Shown here: piece by piece, positions 1 to 11,787 of the stretch
How positions within the stretch are numbered: the first letter of the stretch is position 1
Layout of the letters: each line of letters begins with the position of its first letter
Assembly: GCF_028010285.1 (NCBI RefSeq)
Contig: NZ_CP116304.1
Coordinates: forward strand, 3,116,501-3,180,500
DNA length: 64,000 nt
From: Pseudomonas sp. Q1-7
GTDB taxonomy: Bacteria > Pseudomonadota > Gammaproteobacteria > Pseudomonadales > Pseudomonadaceae
Direction: 5' to 3'
Notes under the pieces: model-generated
Told to the model about the DNA's origin: nothing
The model's database searches: none
What the model saw: only the letters and a program-made list of their open reading frames with translations
Translations under genes and position numbers: made by a program

Positions 1-87
1 AAAACGGCCACTGTAAAGACATTGAACCGTTTCTCAGGCGACGCCGGGAACGCCTTGACTAACGGCAAAACGGTGTTACAACGAGTG

Positions 88-107
88 GATACCCGTCTTC
101 GGGTATC
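88..107 (+). repeat. Hairpin upstream of cspD
   Basis: A perfect 8-bp inverted repeat (GATACCCG / CGGGTATC) around a TCTT loop lies about 95 bases before the cspD start. No T-run follows, so it is not an obvious terminator. It could be a structured 5' untranslated region of the cold-shock-family gene or the end of a transcript that starts outside the window. The remaining bases 1-187 show nothing recognisable. Confidence 0.4.
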
Positions 108-202
108 AGGGGTTCCACGTGCGCGGCCAAGGCGGCCTTCAGGGCGTGGAGTCGAAGTGGATGATACTCCAGTGATGGAGTCCTTTGCAGAGGGATATCA
201 GC

Positions 203-466
203 ATGCTTAGCGGTAAGGTCAAGTGGTTCAACAACGCCAAAGGCTATGGATTCATCCTGGCCGATGGCCGAGATGAGGACCTGTTCGCCCACTATTCGGC
301 CATCCAGATGGACGGCTACAAGACGCTAAAGGCTGGACAGCCGGTAAGCTTCGATATCATCCAGGGCCCGAAAGGGCTGCATGCCGTGAATATTCGTCCG
401 GTCACGGCCGCCACCGAAGCGCCTGCCACGCTCAGCCAACCTCAGGGCAGCACGGTAGAAGTCTGA
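203..466 (+). CDS. cspD: Cold-shock domain protein CspD
   Basis: A small 87-residue single cold-shock-domain protein. The OB-fold signature is clear: KVKWFNNAKGYGFI at the N-terminus (RNP1-like KGYGFI) and DLFAHYSAIQ (RNP2-like), followed by the typical AVNIRPV end of the domain. A short Thr/Ala/Gln-rich tail of about 20 residues follows. CspD proteins bind single-stranded nucleic acid and in E. coli inhibit replication in stationary phase. The ATG at 203 is chosen over the in-frame start at 185 because it begins exactly at the domain (MLSGKVKWF) and has a GAGGGA Shine-Dalgarno about 9 bases upstream. It converges with icd. The CspD subtype, as opposed to another Csp, is inferred from size, the non-canonical tail and the icd neighbourhood. 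Confidence 0.88.
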   Translation: MLSGKVKWFNNAKGYGFILADGRDEDLFAHYSAIQMDGYKTLKAGQPVSFDIIQGPKGLHAVNIRPVTAATEAPATLSQPQGSTVEV

Positions 467-490
467 GCCCCCACCTCTTGGGCATGAGAA

Positions 491-520
491 AGGCCGGTCA
501 GATGACCGGCCTTTTTGTTT
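491..520. terminator. Bidirectional terminator between cspD and icd
   Basis: The arms GGCCGGTCA and TGACCGGCC form a perfect 9-bp stem over a two-base centre, with T-rich sequence on the + side (CTTTTTGTTT) and an AAAG tract giving U residues on the other strand. It lies between the convergent ends of cspD and icd and can serve both. Confidence 0.85.
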
Positions 521-532
521 CTGCCGCCAGGC

Positions 533-1789
533 TCACATATGGGCGATGATGGCGTCACCGAACTCCGAGCAGGACAGCAGCTTGGCGCCTTCCATCAGAC
601 GCTCGAAGTCGTAGGTCACGGTCTTCGCAGCGATGGCACCGTTGGTCCCCTTGATGATCAGGTCGGCGGCCTCCGTCCACCCCAGGTGGCGCAGCATCAT
701 TTCTGCAGAGAGGATGACCGAGCCCGGGTTCACCTTGTCCTGGCCGGCGTACTTCGGCGCGGTGCCATGGGTGGCTTCGAACATGGCAACGGTGTCGGAC
801 AGGTTGGCGCCGGGGGCGATACCAATGCCACCCACCTCGGCCGCCAGGGCGTCGGACAGGTAGTCACCGTTCAGGTTCAGGGTGGCGATCACGTCATACT
901 CGGCCGGACGCAGCAGGATCTGCTGCAGCATGGCATCGGCGATCACATCCTTTACCACGATGTTCTTGCCGGTGCGCGGATTCTTGAACTGCATCCAGGG
1001 ACCGCCATCCAGCAGCTCGGCACCGAACTCGTCGCGGGCAATCTCGTAGCCCCACTCCTTGAAGGCACCTTCGGTGAACTTCATGATGTTGCCCTTGTGG
1101 ACGATGGTCACGGAGCTCCGATCGTTATCCACCGCGTATTGCAGGGCCTTGCGCACCAGGCGCTTGGTGCCCTCTTGTGAAACCGGCTTGATGCCGATGC
1201 CACAGTTCTCGGTGAAGCGGATCTTCTTGACGCCCATCTCTTCGGTGAGGAACTTGATGACCTTCTCGGCCTCGGGGCTGCCAGCCTTCCACTCCACGCC
1301 CGCATAGATGTCTTCGGAGTTCTCGCGGAAGATCACCATGTCGACATCACCGGGCTTCTTCACCGGGCTCGGCACACCTTCGAACCAGCGAACCGGGCGT
1401 TGGCAGACATAGAGGTCCAGTTCCTGGCGCAGCGCCACGTTGAGCGAGCGGATACCACCGCCGACCGGAGTGGTCAGCGGCCCCTTGATGGATACGACGT
1501 AGTCACGAACGGCTTCGAGGGTTTCTTTCGGCAGCCAAGTGTCCTGGTCGTAGACCTGAGTGGCCTTCTCGCCGGCATAGACCTCCATCCAGGAAATCTT
1601 GCGGTCGCCACCGTAGGCTCTGGCGACAGCGGCATCCACCACTTTGATCATGACAGGGCTGATATCGACGCCGATGCCGTCACCTTCGATGAAGGGAATG
1701 ATCGGGTTGTTCGGTACCTTAAGGGACATGTCTGCATTGACGGTGATTTTGTCACCGACCGCCGGCACCTGGATCTTTTGGTATCCCAT
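533..1789 (-). CDS. icd: NADP-dependent isocitrate dehydrogenase (homodimeric type)
   Basis: A 418-residue protein matching the E. coli-type homodimeric enzyme that oxidatively decarboxylates isocitrate to 2-oxoglutarate in the TCA cycle. Diagnostic pieces are [13 protein letters not shown] at the N-terminus; [13 protein letters not shown], which holds the substrate-binding serine that AceK phosphorylates in E. coli; [14 protein letters not shown]; and the nucleotide-binding [17 protein letters not shown] segment near the C-terminus. Length is normal and the frame is intact. It is transcribed away from idh, which encodes an unrelated enzyme for the same reaction. Because it shares isocitrate with aceA at 11.8 kb, control by AceK-type phosphorylation is plausible; aceK itself is not in the window. 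Confidence 0.97.
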   Translation of the reverse strand: MGYQKIQVPAVGDKITVNADMSLKVPNNPIIPFIEGDGIGVDISPVMIKVVDAAVARAYGGDRKISWMEVYAGEKATQVYDQDTWLPKETLEAVRDYVVSIKGPLTTPVGGGIRSLNVALRQELDLYVCQRPVRWFEGVPSPVKKPGDVDMVIFRENSEDIYAGVEWKAGSPEAEKVIKFLTEEMGVKKIRFTENCGIGIKPVSQEGTKRLVRKALQYAVDNDRSSVTIVHKGNIMKFTEGAFKEWGYEIARDEFGAELLDGGPWMQFKNPRTGKNIVVKDVIADAMLQQILLRPAEYDVIATLNLNGDYLSDALAAEVGGIGIAPGANLSDTVAMFEATHGTAPKYAGQDKVNPGSVILSAEMMLRHLGWTEAADLIIKGTNGAIAAKTVTYDFERLMEGAKLLSCSEFGDAIIAHM

Positions 1790-2144
1790 GCTGAGCTCCG
1801 TGTTGTGGTTGAGAACGCTCTTGCAGCTCGTGAGCCTACTCCAGTTGGTCGGTCATCGACCATATCTTCATTAGTCGAAAGCACGGGCCGCGTCAGCCCA
1901 CCCAAAGGAGTGGTATACTGCGCGCCGTGACTTGACAGTCATCGGGGGCGAGCAGTCTGGGACCAGACTCACTGTCCTCGCGCGGCCAGGCCACCACCAT
2001 GGCGCAACCGTACAACGCTCTACTGGCGCTTCATTACCCCCGCGGCAATTCTCGGCTGAGCTCAACTTCGACATTGAGCGAATGCGTCTACCAATGCGCT
2101 TCGAGAATCTGTGCACGCCCAGAAAAGAAGAGAGTTAAACGTTA
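1790..2144. promoter_or_regulatory. Divergent icd/idh intergenic region
   Basis: A 355-bp gap between two divergently read isocitrate dehydrogenase genes must hold the promoters of both. Visible candidates are a TATACT at 1914-1919 and a TTGACA at 1932-1937, neither with a convincing partner element. A perfect 7-bp inverted repeat (AGTCTGG / CCAGACT, 1954-1969) could be an operator. A 68-codon open frame here lacks coding signs and is not called. Confidence 0.5.
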
Positions 2145-4373
<2,229 letters not shown>

Positions 4374-4395
4374 TCGCCACGGGACGTCGAAGGAA

Positions 4396-4426
4396 GCCCC
4401 GGGCCATGCCCGGGGTTTCTTTTTTG
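4396..4426 (+). terminator. Rho-independent terminator of idh
   Basis: CCCCGGGC (4397-4404), a three-base loop and GCCCGGGG (4408-4415) form a perfect 8-bp G+C stem, followed by TTTCTTTTTT. It lies 23 bases after the idh stop codon. Confidence 0.93.
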
Positions 4427-4476
4427 GCGCTACCGGCACCTTTTCAGCACGAACCTTGATTCGGAGCCCCCCCCCA

Positions 4477-4920
4477 ATGACCTGGCACCCCCATATCACC
4501 GTCGCGACCGTGATCGAGGACCAGGGCCGCTTCCTCCTGGTGGAGGAACAGGCCGATGGCCGCGCCGTATTCAACCAGCCCGCCGGCCACCTGGAGGCCG
4601 ACGAGAGCCTGCTCCAGGCCGCCCTGCGCGAAACCCTGGAGGAAACCGGCTGGGAGGTCGAGCTGACCGCTGTCATCGGCATCTACCTCTACACCGCACC
4701 CAGCAATGGCGTGACCTACCAGCGTGTCTGTTTCGCCGCCCGCCCGCTGCGCCATCATCCGCAACGGACACTGGACGACGGCATCATCGGCCCACGCTGG
4801 CTGACCCGCGACGAACTGCTGGCTGAACAGGACCGCTGGCGCAGCCACCTGGTCCTGCGCTGCATCGACGACTACCTGGCGGGCGAGCGCTTCCCACTCA
4901 GCCTGATCCGCGTCGCCTGA
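4477..4920 (+). CDS. nudJ: Nudix hydrolase NudJ-like
   Basis: A 147-residue Nudix protein with a complete Nudix box: GHLEADESLLQAALRETLEE plus TGW, matching Gx5Ex7REUxEExGU. Position next to mnmA-hflD-purB is the same as E. coli nudJ (ymfB), a phosphatase acting on the thiamine precursor HMP-pyrophosphate and other nucleotide pyrophosphates. The ATG at 4477 is chosen because a GGAG at 4463-4466 precedes it and the N-terminus MTWHPHITVATVIE aligns with NudJ. The spacer between the GGAG and the ATG is nine C residues plus one A, an unusual homopolymer. Exact substrate is inferred from synteny. Confidence 0.87.
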   Translation: MTWHPHITVATVIEDQGRFLLVEEQADGRAVFNQPAGHLEADESLLQAALRETLEETGWEVELTAVIGIYLYTAPSNGVTYQRVCFAARPLRHHPQRTLDDGIIGPRWLTRDELLAEQDRWRSHLVLRCIDDYLAGERFPLSLIRVA

Positions 4921-4975
4921 TCGCTACCCAGCCTGATAGAATTCCGCTTTTGCTCAGCAGCCAGTACAGATTCCC

Positions 4976-6094
4976 ATGCGTGATCCAGCCAATACCCGCG
5001 TCATAGTCGGCATGTCCGGCGGCGTCGACTCCTCGGTTTCCGCCCTCCTGCTCCTCGAGCAGGGCTATCAGGTGGAAGGCCTGTTCATGAAGAACTGGGA
5101 CGAGGACGACGGCACCGAGTACTGCACAGCCAAGGTCGACCTGGCCGACGCCCAGGCCGTCTGCGATCGCATCGGCATCAAGCTGCACACCGCCAACTTC
5201 GCCGCGGAGTACTGGGACCACGTGTTCGAGCACTTCCTCGCCGAATACAAGGCGGGCCGTACGCCGAATCCCGACATCCTCTGCAACCGCGAGATCAAGT
5301 TCAAAGCCTTCCTCGACTACGCCCTGTCCCTGGGCGCCGACCTGATCGCCACCGGTCACTACGTGCGCCGCCGCGATATCGACGGACGCACCGAACTGCT
5401 CAAGGGCCTGGACCCGAACAAGGACCAGAGCTACTTCCTCCACGCGGTGGGCGGCGAACAGATCGCCCGCACCCTGTTCCCCGTGGGCGAACTGGAAAAA
5501 CCCGAAGTGCGCGCCATTGCCGAAAAACACGGCCTGGCCACCGCCCGCAAGAAGGATTCCACCGGTATCTGCTTCATCGGTGAGCGTCGCTTCACCGACT
5601 TCCTCAAGCAGTACCTGCCGGCCCAGCCCGGTGACATCGAGACTACCGACGGCGACGTCATCGGCCGCCACCACGGCCTGATGTATCACACCATCGGCCA
5701 ACGCCAAGGCCTGGGCATCGGCGGCATGAAAGACGCCAGCGACGACCCCTGGTACGTCCTGGCCAAGGACCTCTCGCGCAACGTGCTGATCGTCGGCCAG
5801 GGCAACGAGAACCCCTGGCTGTTCTCGCGCGCGCTACGGGCCTCCGAAATCTACTGGGTCAATCCGGTCGACCTCAGCCAGCCACGCCGCCTCAAGGCCA
5901 AGGTGCGCTATCGCCAGAGCGACCAGCCCTGCACCCTGGAGAAGACCGCCGACGGCTATGTCGCGGTGTTCGACGAGGCGCAGCGGGCGGTCACCCCGGG
6001 TCAATCGGTGGTCTTCTACGACGGTGAAATCTGCCTCGGCGGCGGCGTGATCGAAAGCGCCGAACCCTGGGACGCCGAGGTGAAACGCCCATGA
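4976..6094 (+). CDS. mnmA: tRNA-specific 2-thiouridylase MnmA
   Basis: A 372-residue enzyme that thiolates U34 of Lys, Glu and Gln tRNAs, receiving sulfur from the Tus relay. The PP-loop ATP pyrophosphatase motif [15 protein letters not shown] sits near residue 12. The two catalytic cysteines are present, one in [15 protein letters not shown] (about residue 102) and one in [15 protein letters not shown] (about residue 200). QRQGLGIGG and the C-terminal beta-barrel are intact. There is no obvious Shine-Dalgarno before the ATG. Its stop overlaps the start of hflD by 4 bases (ATGA), so the two are translationally coupled. Confidence 0.96.
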   Translation: MRDPANTRVIVGMSGGVDSSVSALLLLEQGYQVEGLFMKNWDEDDGTEYCTAKVDLADAQAVCDRIGIKLHTANFAAEYWDHVFEHFLAEYKAGRTPNPDILCNREIKFKAFLDYALSLGADLIATGHYVRRRDIDGRTELLKGLDPNKDQSYFLHAVGGEQIARTLFPVGELEKPEVRAIAEKHGLATARKKDSTGICFIGERRFTDFLKQYLPAQPGDIETTDGDVIGRHHGLMYHTIGQRQGLGIGGMKDASDDPWYVLAKDLSRNVLIVGQGNENPWLFSRALRASEIYWVNPVDLSQPRRLKAKVRYRQSDQPCTLEKTADGYVAVFDEAQRAVTPGQSVVFYDGEICLGGGVIESAEPWDAEVKRP

Positions 6095-6711
6095 ACCAGA
6101 CCCGCGAACAACTGGTCGCCCTCGGCGCCGTCTTCGAAGCCGCCGCGCTGGTGGACCGCATCGCCAAGACCGGCCAGATCAGCGAGCCGCCGCTTGGCTG
6201 CATGCTCGGCAGCCTGCTGGTAAGGGACCCGAAGGACACGCTGGAAGTCTACGGCGGTGATGACCTCAACCTGCGCGACGGCTACAAGGCCCTGGCCAGC
6301 GCCCTGGAGCGCGAGCCCGCCAGCCTGCAGCGCGAGCCCCTGCGTTATGCCCTTGCCCTGCTCACCCTGGAGCGCCAGCTGGCCAAGCGCGGCGACATGC
6401 TCGACATCATCGGCACTCGCCTCGACCAGATTCAGCAACAGGTCCAGCACTTCGGGCTGGTGCACGACAACGTCATCGCCGCCTGCGCCAGCCTTTACCA
6501 GGACACCCTGAGCACCTTCCGCCAGCGCATCCAGGTGCATGGCGACATGCGCCACCTGCAGCAGTCCAGCAATGCCGCGAAGATTCGCGCCCTGCTCCTT
6601 ACCGGCATCCGCGCCGCGCGCCTCTGGCGCCAATTGGGCGGCAATCGCTGGCAGCTGCTTTTCAGTCGCCGCAAGCTGCTCAACGAGCTCTACCCCCTCT
6701 TGCGCGGTTGA
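6091..6711 (+). CDS. hflD: High frequency lysogenization protein HflD homologue
   Basis: A 206-residue HflD (YcfC) family protein, the normal length. Recognisable stretches are the N-terminus [21 protein letters not shown], then [21 protein letters not shown], and the C-terminal [20 protein letters not shown] typical of the family. In E. coli HflD is a peripheral membrane protein that binds phage lambda CII; its native housekeeping role is unclear. It overlaps mnmA by 4 bases and lies upstream of purB, the order seen in enteric bacteria. Confidence 0.93.
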   Translation: MNQTREQLVALGAVFEAAALVDRIAKTGQISEPPLGCMLGSLLVRDPKDTLEVYGGDDLNLRDGYKALASALEREPASLQREPLRYALALLTLERQLAKRGDMLDIIGTRLDQIQQQVQHFGLVHDNVIAACASLYQDTLSTFRQRIQVHGDMRHLQQSSNAAKIRALLLTGIRAARLWRQLGGNRWQLLFSRRKLLNELYPLLRG

Positions 6712-6718
6712 CCCCCTG

Positions 6719-6746
6719 CGCGCCATGTGTCGAACGCCATGGCGCG
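6719..6746. repeat. Inverted repeat between hflD and purB
   Basis: CGCGCCATG (6719-6727) and CATGGCGCG (6738-6746) form a perfect 9-bp stem with a 10-base loop, 8 bases after the hflD stop. No T-run follows, so it is either a transcript-end stabiliser or an operator. A possible purB -10 element (TATGAT, 6774-6779) lies downstream without a good -35. Confidence 0.4.
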
Positions 6747-6778
6747 GAAGCGGCGAGTGGGACGAAAACCATGTATGA

Positions 6779-8191
<1,413 letters not shown>

Positions 8192-8210
8192 TCGGTTTTG
8201 CCCCCCTGCA

Positions 8211-8236
8211 CGCCCGGCTGTGCCGGGCGTTTTTAT
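8211..8236 (+). terminator. Rho-independent terminator of purB
   Basis: CGCCCGGC (8211-8218), a TGT loop and GCCGGGCG (8222-8229) give a perfect 8-bp stem followed by TTTTTATTT. It separates purB from the following oxygenase gene, which therefore needs its own promoter or read-through. Confidence 0.92.
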
Positions 8237-8251
8237 TTCAAAGGCTTAGAT

Positions 8252-9418
8252 ATGAATCCTGATACTCCTCTTCAACTTTTGGGCGGCCTCACCGCGCGAG
8301 AATTCCTGCGCGATTACTGGCAGCGGAAGCCGCTGCTGATCCGCCAGGCCATCCCCGGATTCGAGAGCCCCATTTCCCCCGACGAGCTCGCCGGCCTGTC
8401 CCTGGAAGAGGAAGTCGAGTCGCGCCTGGTACTCGAGCATGGCGAACGCCCCTGGGAGCTGCGCCGCGGCCCCTTCGCCGAGGACACCTACCAGAACCTG
8501 CCCGAGAAGGACTGGACGCTGCTGGTCCAGGCGGTCGACCAGTTCGTGCCGGAAGTGGCCGAGTTGCTGGAGCAGTTCCGCTTCCTGCCGAGCTGGCGCA
8601 TCGACGATGTGATGATCAGCTTCGCCGCGCCGGGCGGCGGTGTAGGGCCGCATTTCGACAACTACGACGTGTTCCTCCTGCAGGGCCACGGCCGACGCCG
8701 CTGGAAGATCGGCCAGATGTGCGATGCCGCGAGCCCGCTGCTGCCCCACGCAGACCTGCGCATCCTCGCCGACTTCCAGGAGAGCGACGAATGGGTCCTG
8801 GAGCCCGGCGACATGCTCTACCTGCCGCCACGCCTGGCCCACTTCGGCATTGCCGAAGACGATTGCATGACCTACTCCGTCGGTTTCCGCGCCCCCAGCG
8901 CCGCCGAAGTACTGACCCATTTCACCGACTTCCTCGCCCAGTTCCTGCCAGACGAAGAACGCTACAGCGACGCCGGCACCGCACCAGCCAGCGACCCCCA
9001 CGAGATCCAGCGCGACGCTCTGGACCGTCTCAAGGCCCTGCTCGCCGAACACATGAGCGACGAGCGCCTGCTGCTCACCTGGTTCGGCCAGTTCATGACC
9101 GAACCGCGTTATCCGGAGCTGGTCGGCGGCGCCGAGATGGACGAAGAGGAGTTCCTCGGCGCCATCGAGGACGGTGCGGTGCTGATCCGCAACCCCAGCG
9201 CGCGCCTGGCCTGGTCCGAGGTGGATATCGGCCTGGTACTCTTCGCCAGCGGCCAGAGCCGTCTGCTGCCGGCCAACCTGCGCGAGCTGCTGAAACTGAT
9301 CTGCGCCGCCGAGGCGCTGCATCTGGACAATCTCGGCCAATGGCTGGCCGACGACGAGGGGCGTAAGCTTCTTCTGGAACTGGTCAAGCAAGGAAGTCTG
9401 GAGTTTGCCGATGAGTGA
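8252..9418 (+). CDS. roxA: Ribosomal protein uL16 3-hydroxylase (RoxA/YcfD family, JmjC-type)
   Basis: A 388-residue cupin/JmjC 2-oxoglutarate- and Fe(II)-dependent oxygenase. The iron triad is visible: HFD in GVGPHFDNYDVFLLQ (HxD) and the distal His in LYLPPRLAHFGIAED. The N-terminal FLRDYWQRKPLLIRQA is the family hallmark. E. coli RoxA (YcfD) hydroxylates an arginine of ribosomal protein uL16, and its gene lies in the same conserved neighbourhood near purB. The ATG at 8252 directly follows the purB terminator; the longer in-frame extension would start inside that terminator and is rejected. The end overlaps the next gene by 8 bases. It is not related to rubber oxygenase, which is also called RoxA. 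Confidence 0.9.
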   Translation: MNPDTPLQLLGGLTAREFLRDYWQRKPLLIRQAIPGFESPISPDELAGLSLEEEVESRLVLEHGERPWELRRGPFAEDTYQNLPEKDWTLLVQAVDQFVPEVAELLEQFRFLPSWRIDDVMISFAAPGGGVGPHFDNYDVFLLQGHGRRRWKIGQMCDAASPLLPHADLRILADFQESDEWVLEPGDMLYLPPRLAHFGIAEDDCMTYSVGFRAPSAAEVLTHFTDFLAQFLPDEERYSDAGTAPASDPHEIQRDALDRLKALLAEHMSDERLLLTWFGQFMTEPRYPELVGGAEMDEEEFLGAIEDGAVLIRNPSARLAWSEVDIGLVLFASGQSRLLPANLRELLKLICAAEALHLDNLGQWLADDEGRKLLLELVKQGSLEFADE

Positions 9419-9836
9419 AATACACGTCCGCGTTGCCGACTGGCAGAAGGACAATGCCGACCTGCGCCGCATCCGTGAGGCCGTGTTCATCGCCGAGCAG
9501 TCCGTCGCGCCGGAACTGGAATGGGATACCGAAGACACTGACGCCGTTCACTTTCTTGCCTTCGAACGGGACTATGCTATCGGCACCGCGCGCCTGCTTC
9601 CGGACGGCCACATCGGCCGCGTTTCGGTGCTCAAGGACTGGCGCGGACTGAAAGTCGGCGACCGACTGCTGCAGGCCGCCATCGCCGAGGCTGAGCGGCG
9701 TGGTCTGAAGCGCCAGATGCTGTCTGCCCAGGTCCACGCGACCGCGTTCTACGAACGCCACGGTTTCAAGGTCGTCAGCAGCGAGTTTCTCGAAGCCGGC
9801 ATCCCCCACGTGGACATGGTGCGCGAAAGCCAATAG
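9411..9836 (+). CDS. GNAT family N-acetyltransferase
   Basis: A 141-residue single-domain GNAT acyltransferase. Motif A, the acetyl-CoA pyrophosphate loop, is visible as GRVSVLKDWRGLKVGDRLLQ, and the C-terminal FYERHGFKVV is the usual motif B ending. The substrate is unknown. The start (ATG at 9411) overlaps the roxA stop by 8 bases and has CTGGAG upstream, so the two genes are translationally coupled. The next gene follows after 8 bases, which suggests one transcription unit running from roxA to the mini-secretin gene. Confidence 0.88.
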   Translation: MSEIHVRVADWQKDNADLRRIREAVFIAEQSVAPELEWDTEDTDAVHFLAFERDYAIGTARLLPDGHIGRVSVLKDWRGLKVGDRLLQAAIAEAERRGLKRQMLSAQVHATAFYERHGFKVVSSEFLEAGIPHVDMVRESQ

Positions 9837-9844
9837 AGGCGACT

Positions 9845-10474
9845 ATGAACGAAAACACCCCGGACCCCGCTGAGAACGACGTCGAACTGCCGGCCATCGA
9901 GTTCCAGTCGCCGGGGCGTTTCAGCGTTCACAATCCCGCCCCTGTTCAGGGCGAAGCGCCTGGCTGGGAGCCGGCCCCCTTCGTCCTGGGCAGCCACGAT
10001 CACCTTGAGCGTTTCAGCGCGCCGGAAGAGGCCCGCGCCCACGCCTTGGCACTGATGCAGCAGGCACGCCGCAGCCTCTGCCTGTACAGCCCCGACCTGG
10101 AGCCCTGGCTCTACCACAACAGCGCCATCCAGCAGGCCTGCACTCGCCTGCTGGTCAGCGACCCGAAGTGTCAGCTGCGCATTCTTGTGCGCGACCTGAG
10201 CCGCGCCGTGAAGGAAGGCCACCGCCTGCTGACCCTGAGCCGACGCATTTCCAGCAATTTCCAGATTCGCCGGATCAACCCCGACCATCCCGCGGAAGAC
10301 CTGGCCTACCTCATTGCCGACGATCGCGGCCTGCTCGTGCGCCCCGAGCCCGAACAGTATCCCGGCTACGCCCTGTACAACGACCCCGGAAGGACCCGGC
10401 TGCAGCAGACCCGCTTCGACCAGGCCTGGGACCTGAGCATTACCGACCCCGATTTGCGGAGCTTCCTGATATGA
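9845..10474 (+). CDS. DUF7931-like protein (PLD-like fold, function unknown)
   Basis: A 209-residue cytoplasmic protein with no signal peptide or membrane segment. After an acidic, proline-rich N-terminus of about 60 residues, the body resembles a phospholipase D-like regulatory domain: a helix before SLCLYSPDLEPWLYH, then CQLRILVRDLSRAVKEGHRLL. The HxK catalytic motif of true PLD enzymes is absent. I believe this is the DUF7931 family often found after a GNAT gene in pseudomonads, but I cannot confirm it. It is tightly packed between the GNAT gene (8 bases away) and the next gene (ATGA overlap), so a joint role is likely but unknown. Confidence 0.7.
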   Translation: MNENTPDPAENDVELPAIEFQSPGRFSVHNPAPVQGEAPGWEPAPFVLGSHDHLERFSAPEEARAHALALMQQARRSLCLYSPDLEPWLYHNSAIQQACTRLLVSDPKCQLRILVRDLSRAVKEGHRLLTLSRRISSNFQIRRINPDHPAEDLAYLIADDRGLLVRPEPEQYPGYALYNDPGRTRLQQTRFDQAWDLSITDPDLRSFLI

Positions 10475-11280
10475 CCCCACGCGCCCTGCTCGCCGCCCTC
10501 CTGCTGCTGGTCTGCCTGCCCCTGCAGGCGGCCACCGAGCTCATCCAGCTGCGCTATCGCACTGCGGACGAGTTGCTGCCCATGGCGCAGTCGGTTCTGG
10601 GTAATGAGGGCCGCGTCAGCGCTTATGGCAACCAACTGATTGTCAATGCCGAGCCGGCTAGGATCGACGAACTACGTACCCTGCTCGACCAACTCGACAC
10701 CCGTCCGCGGCGCCTGCTGATCAGCGTCGATACCAGCGACAGCAACTTCCAGAACGACCGCGGCTATGCCGTCAACGGTACGGCCAGTGCCGGTGGCGTC
10801 GAGGTCCAGGCCGGCCGTGGCGAAGTCAATGGCCGCGACCAGGTGCGCATCATCCGCCGCAGCACCGACAGTCGCGCCGGTGGCGTACAGCAGGTGCAGG
10901 CCACCGAGGGCTACCCGGCACTGATCCAGGTCGGCCAGAGCGTCCCCATCACCACGACCAGCAGCGGCCCCTACGGCGAGGTCTACAGCAACACCGACTA
11001 TCGCAACGTGACGCGCGGCTTCTACGTCACCGCAACGCTGAGCGGTGAACGGGTGCATGTCAGCATCAGCAGCAACCGTGATCGCCTGAACAGCACCCAG
11101 CCCGGCGTCATCGACGTGCAAAGCACCGACACCACGGTCAGCGGTCATCTGGGCGAATGGATCACCATCGGCGCCGTGAACGAGGACAGCCAGTCCGACC
11201 AGAGCGGCTTCCTGCGCCGCCGCACCACCCAGGGGAGCGAGAACATGACCCTGCGCCTCAAGGTTGACGCGGTCGACTGA
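10471..11280 (+). CDS. Secretin N-domain protein (mini-secretin-like), exported
   Basis: A 269-residue protein with a cleavable signal peptide (LLAALLLLVCLPLQAA, cut near residue 21). Residues about 22-75 are a secretin N1-type domain (QLRYRTADELLPMAQSVLG through ELRTLLDQLD). The remainder resembles the start of a secretin beta-domain (ALIQVGQSVPI, then YRNVTRGFYVTATL), but it ends without the pore-forming part of GspD or PilQ. It is therefore probably a soluble periplasmic or outer-membrane-associated protein rather than a channel. The ATG at 10471 overlaps the previous stop (ATGA). A much longer in-frame extension upstream reads through the preceding gene and is rejected. The exact role is unknown. 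Confidence 0.8.
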   Translation: MTPRALLAALLLLVCLPLQAATELIQLRYRTADELLPMAQSVLGNEGRVSAYGNQLIVNAEPARIDELRTLLDQLDTRPRRLLISVDTSDSNFQNDRGYAVNGTASAGGVEVQAGRGEVNGRDQVRIIRRSTDSRAGGVQQVQATEGYPALIQVGQSVPITTTSSGPYGEVYSNTDYRNVTRGFYVTATLSGERVHVSISSNRDRLNSTQPGVIDVQSTDTTVSGHLGEWITIGAVNEDSQSDQSGFLRRRTTQGSENMTLRLKVDAVD

Positions 11281-11787
11281 AAGCCTGTTTTATGACCATC
11301 CAGTCTCAGCCGAAAGTCTTATGTAGTAGTCTCAAAAAAACACTACAAAACGTTTGACGAACACCTGTTTGAAAGAGCATGATGGCCTCGCTCCCGCTAG
11401 CCAGGGGCCCTGGAAAGGGCCTTCGGGTCGCGCTCCCAGCCAACCAGCCGAGCCGATCCGTGTTGTAACAGCCCACAAGGCAGTGCGACGAGGTTGCGAC
11501 TGGAACGAAGTTGTCCTGAGGGACGGGGAAGCGCCAGCAACAATCGCAGGATCGAAGGCAGTGCCCGACCGATCACCCAACGGTTACCACGAACCGGCAA
11601 GTGATCGAAGAGCGCAAAACCCTCCATCGATCGTGCGAGTGCGCCAATCGTCATCCCTCCTCGGCTTTACTTCCTCCCAGTCCAGTCCTTCGACGCGCTG
11701 CGGTGAGCAACCCGCAATAACCTTCAGAAAGCAGGTTTTTCAGTGGGTAAGTCGGTGCTCAACCACACACAATTTGAAGGATTGACC
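11281..11787 (+). promoter_or_regulatory. aceA leader/promoter region
   Basis: A 507-bp gap upstream of isocitrate lyase. The AT-rich start contains an inverted repeat of TGTAGT (11322-11327) and ACTACA (11342-11347) separated by 14 bases. These half-sites resemble those I recall for RccR, the RpiR-family regulator of glyoxylate-shunt genes in pseudomonads, although I cannot verify the expected spacing. A 143-codon open frame at 11354-11785 has no family resemblance or ribosome-binding site and is not called. A long untranslated leader is likely. No clear -10/-35 pair is evident. Confidence 0.5.

Noticed and set aside
10168-10470. N-terminal extension of the secretin-like protein
   Set aside because: The extension lies in another frame of the preceding gene and hides the obvious signal peptide starting at 10471.
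11354-11785. 143-codon open frame in the aceA leader
   Set aside because: No ribosome-binding site, no family resemblance, and it overlaps the aceA Shine-Dalgarno. It is treated as non-coding leader.
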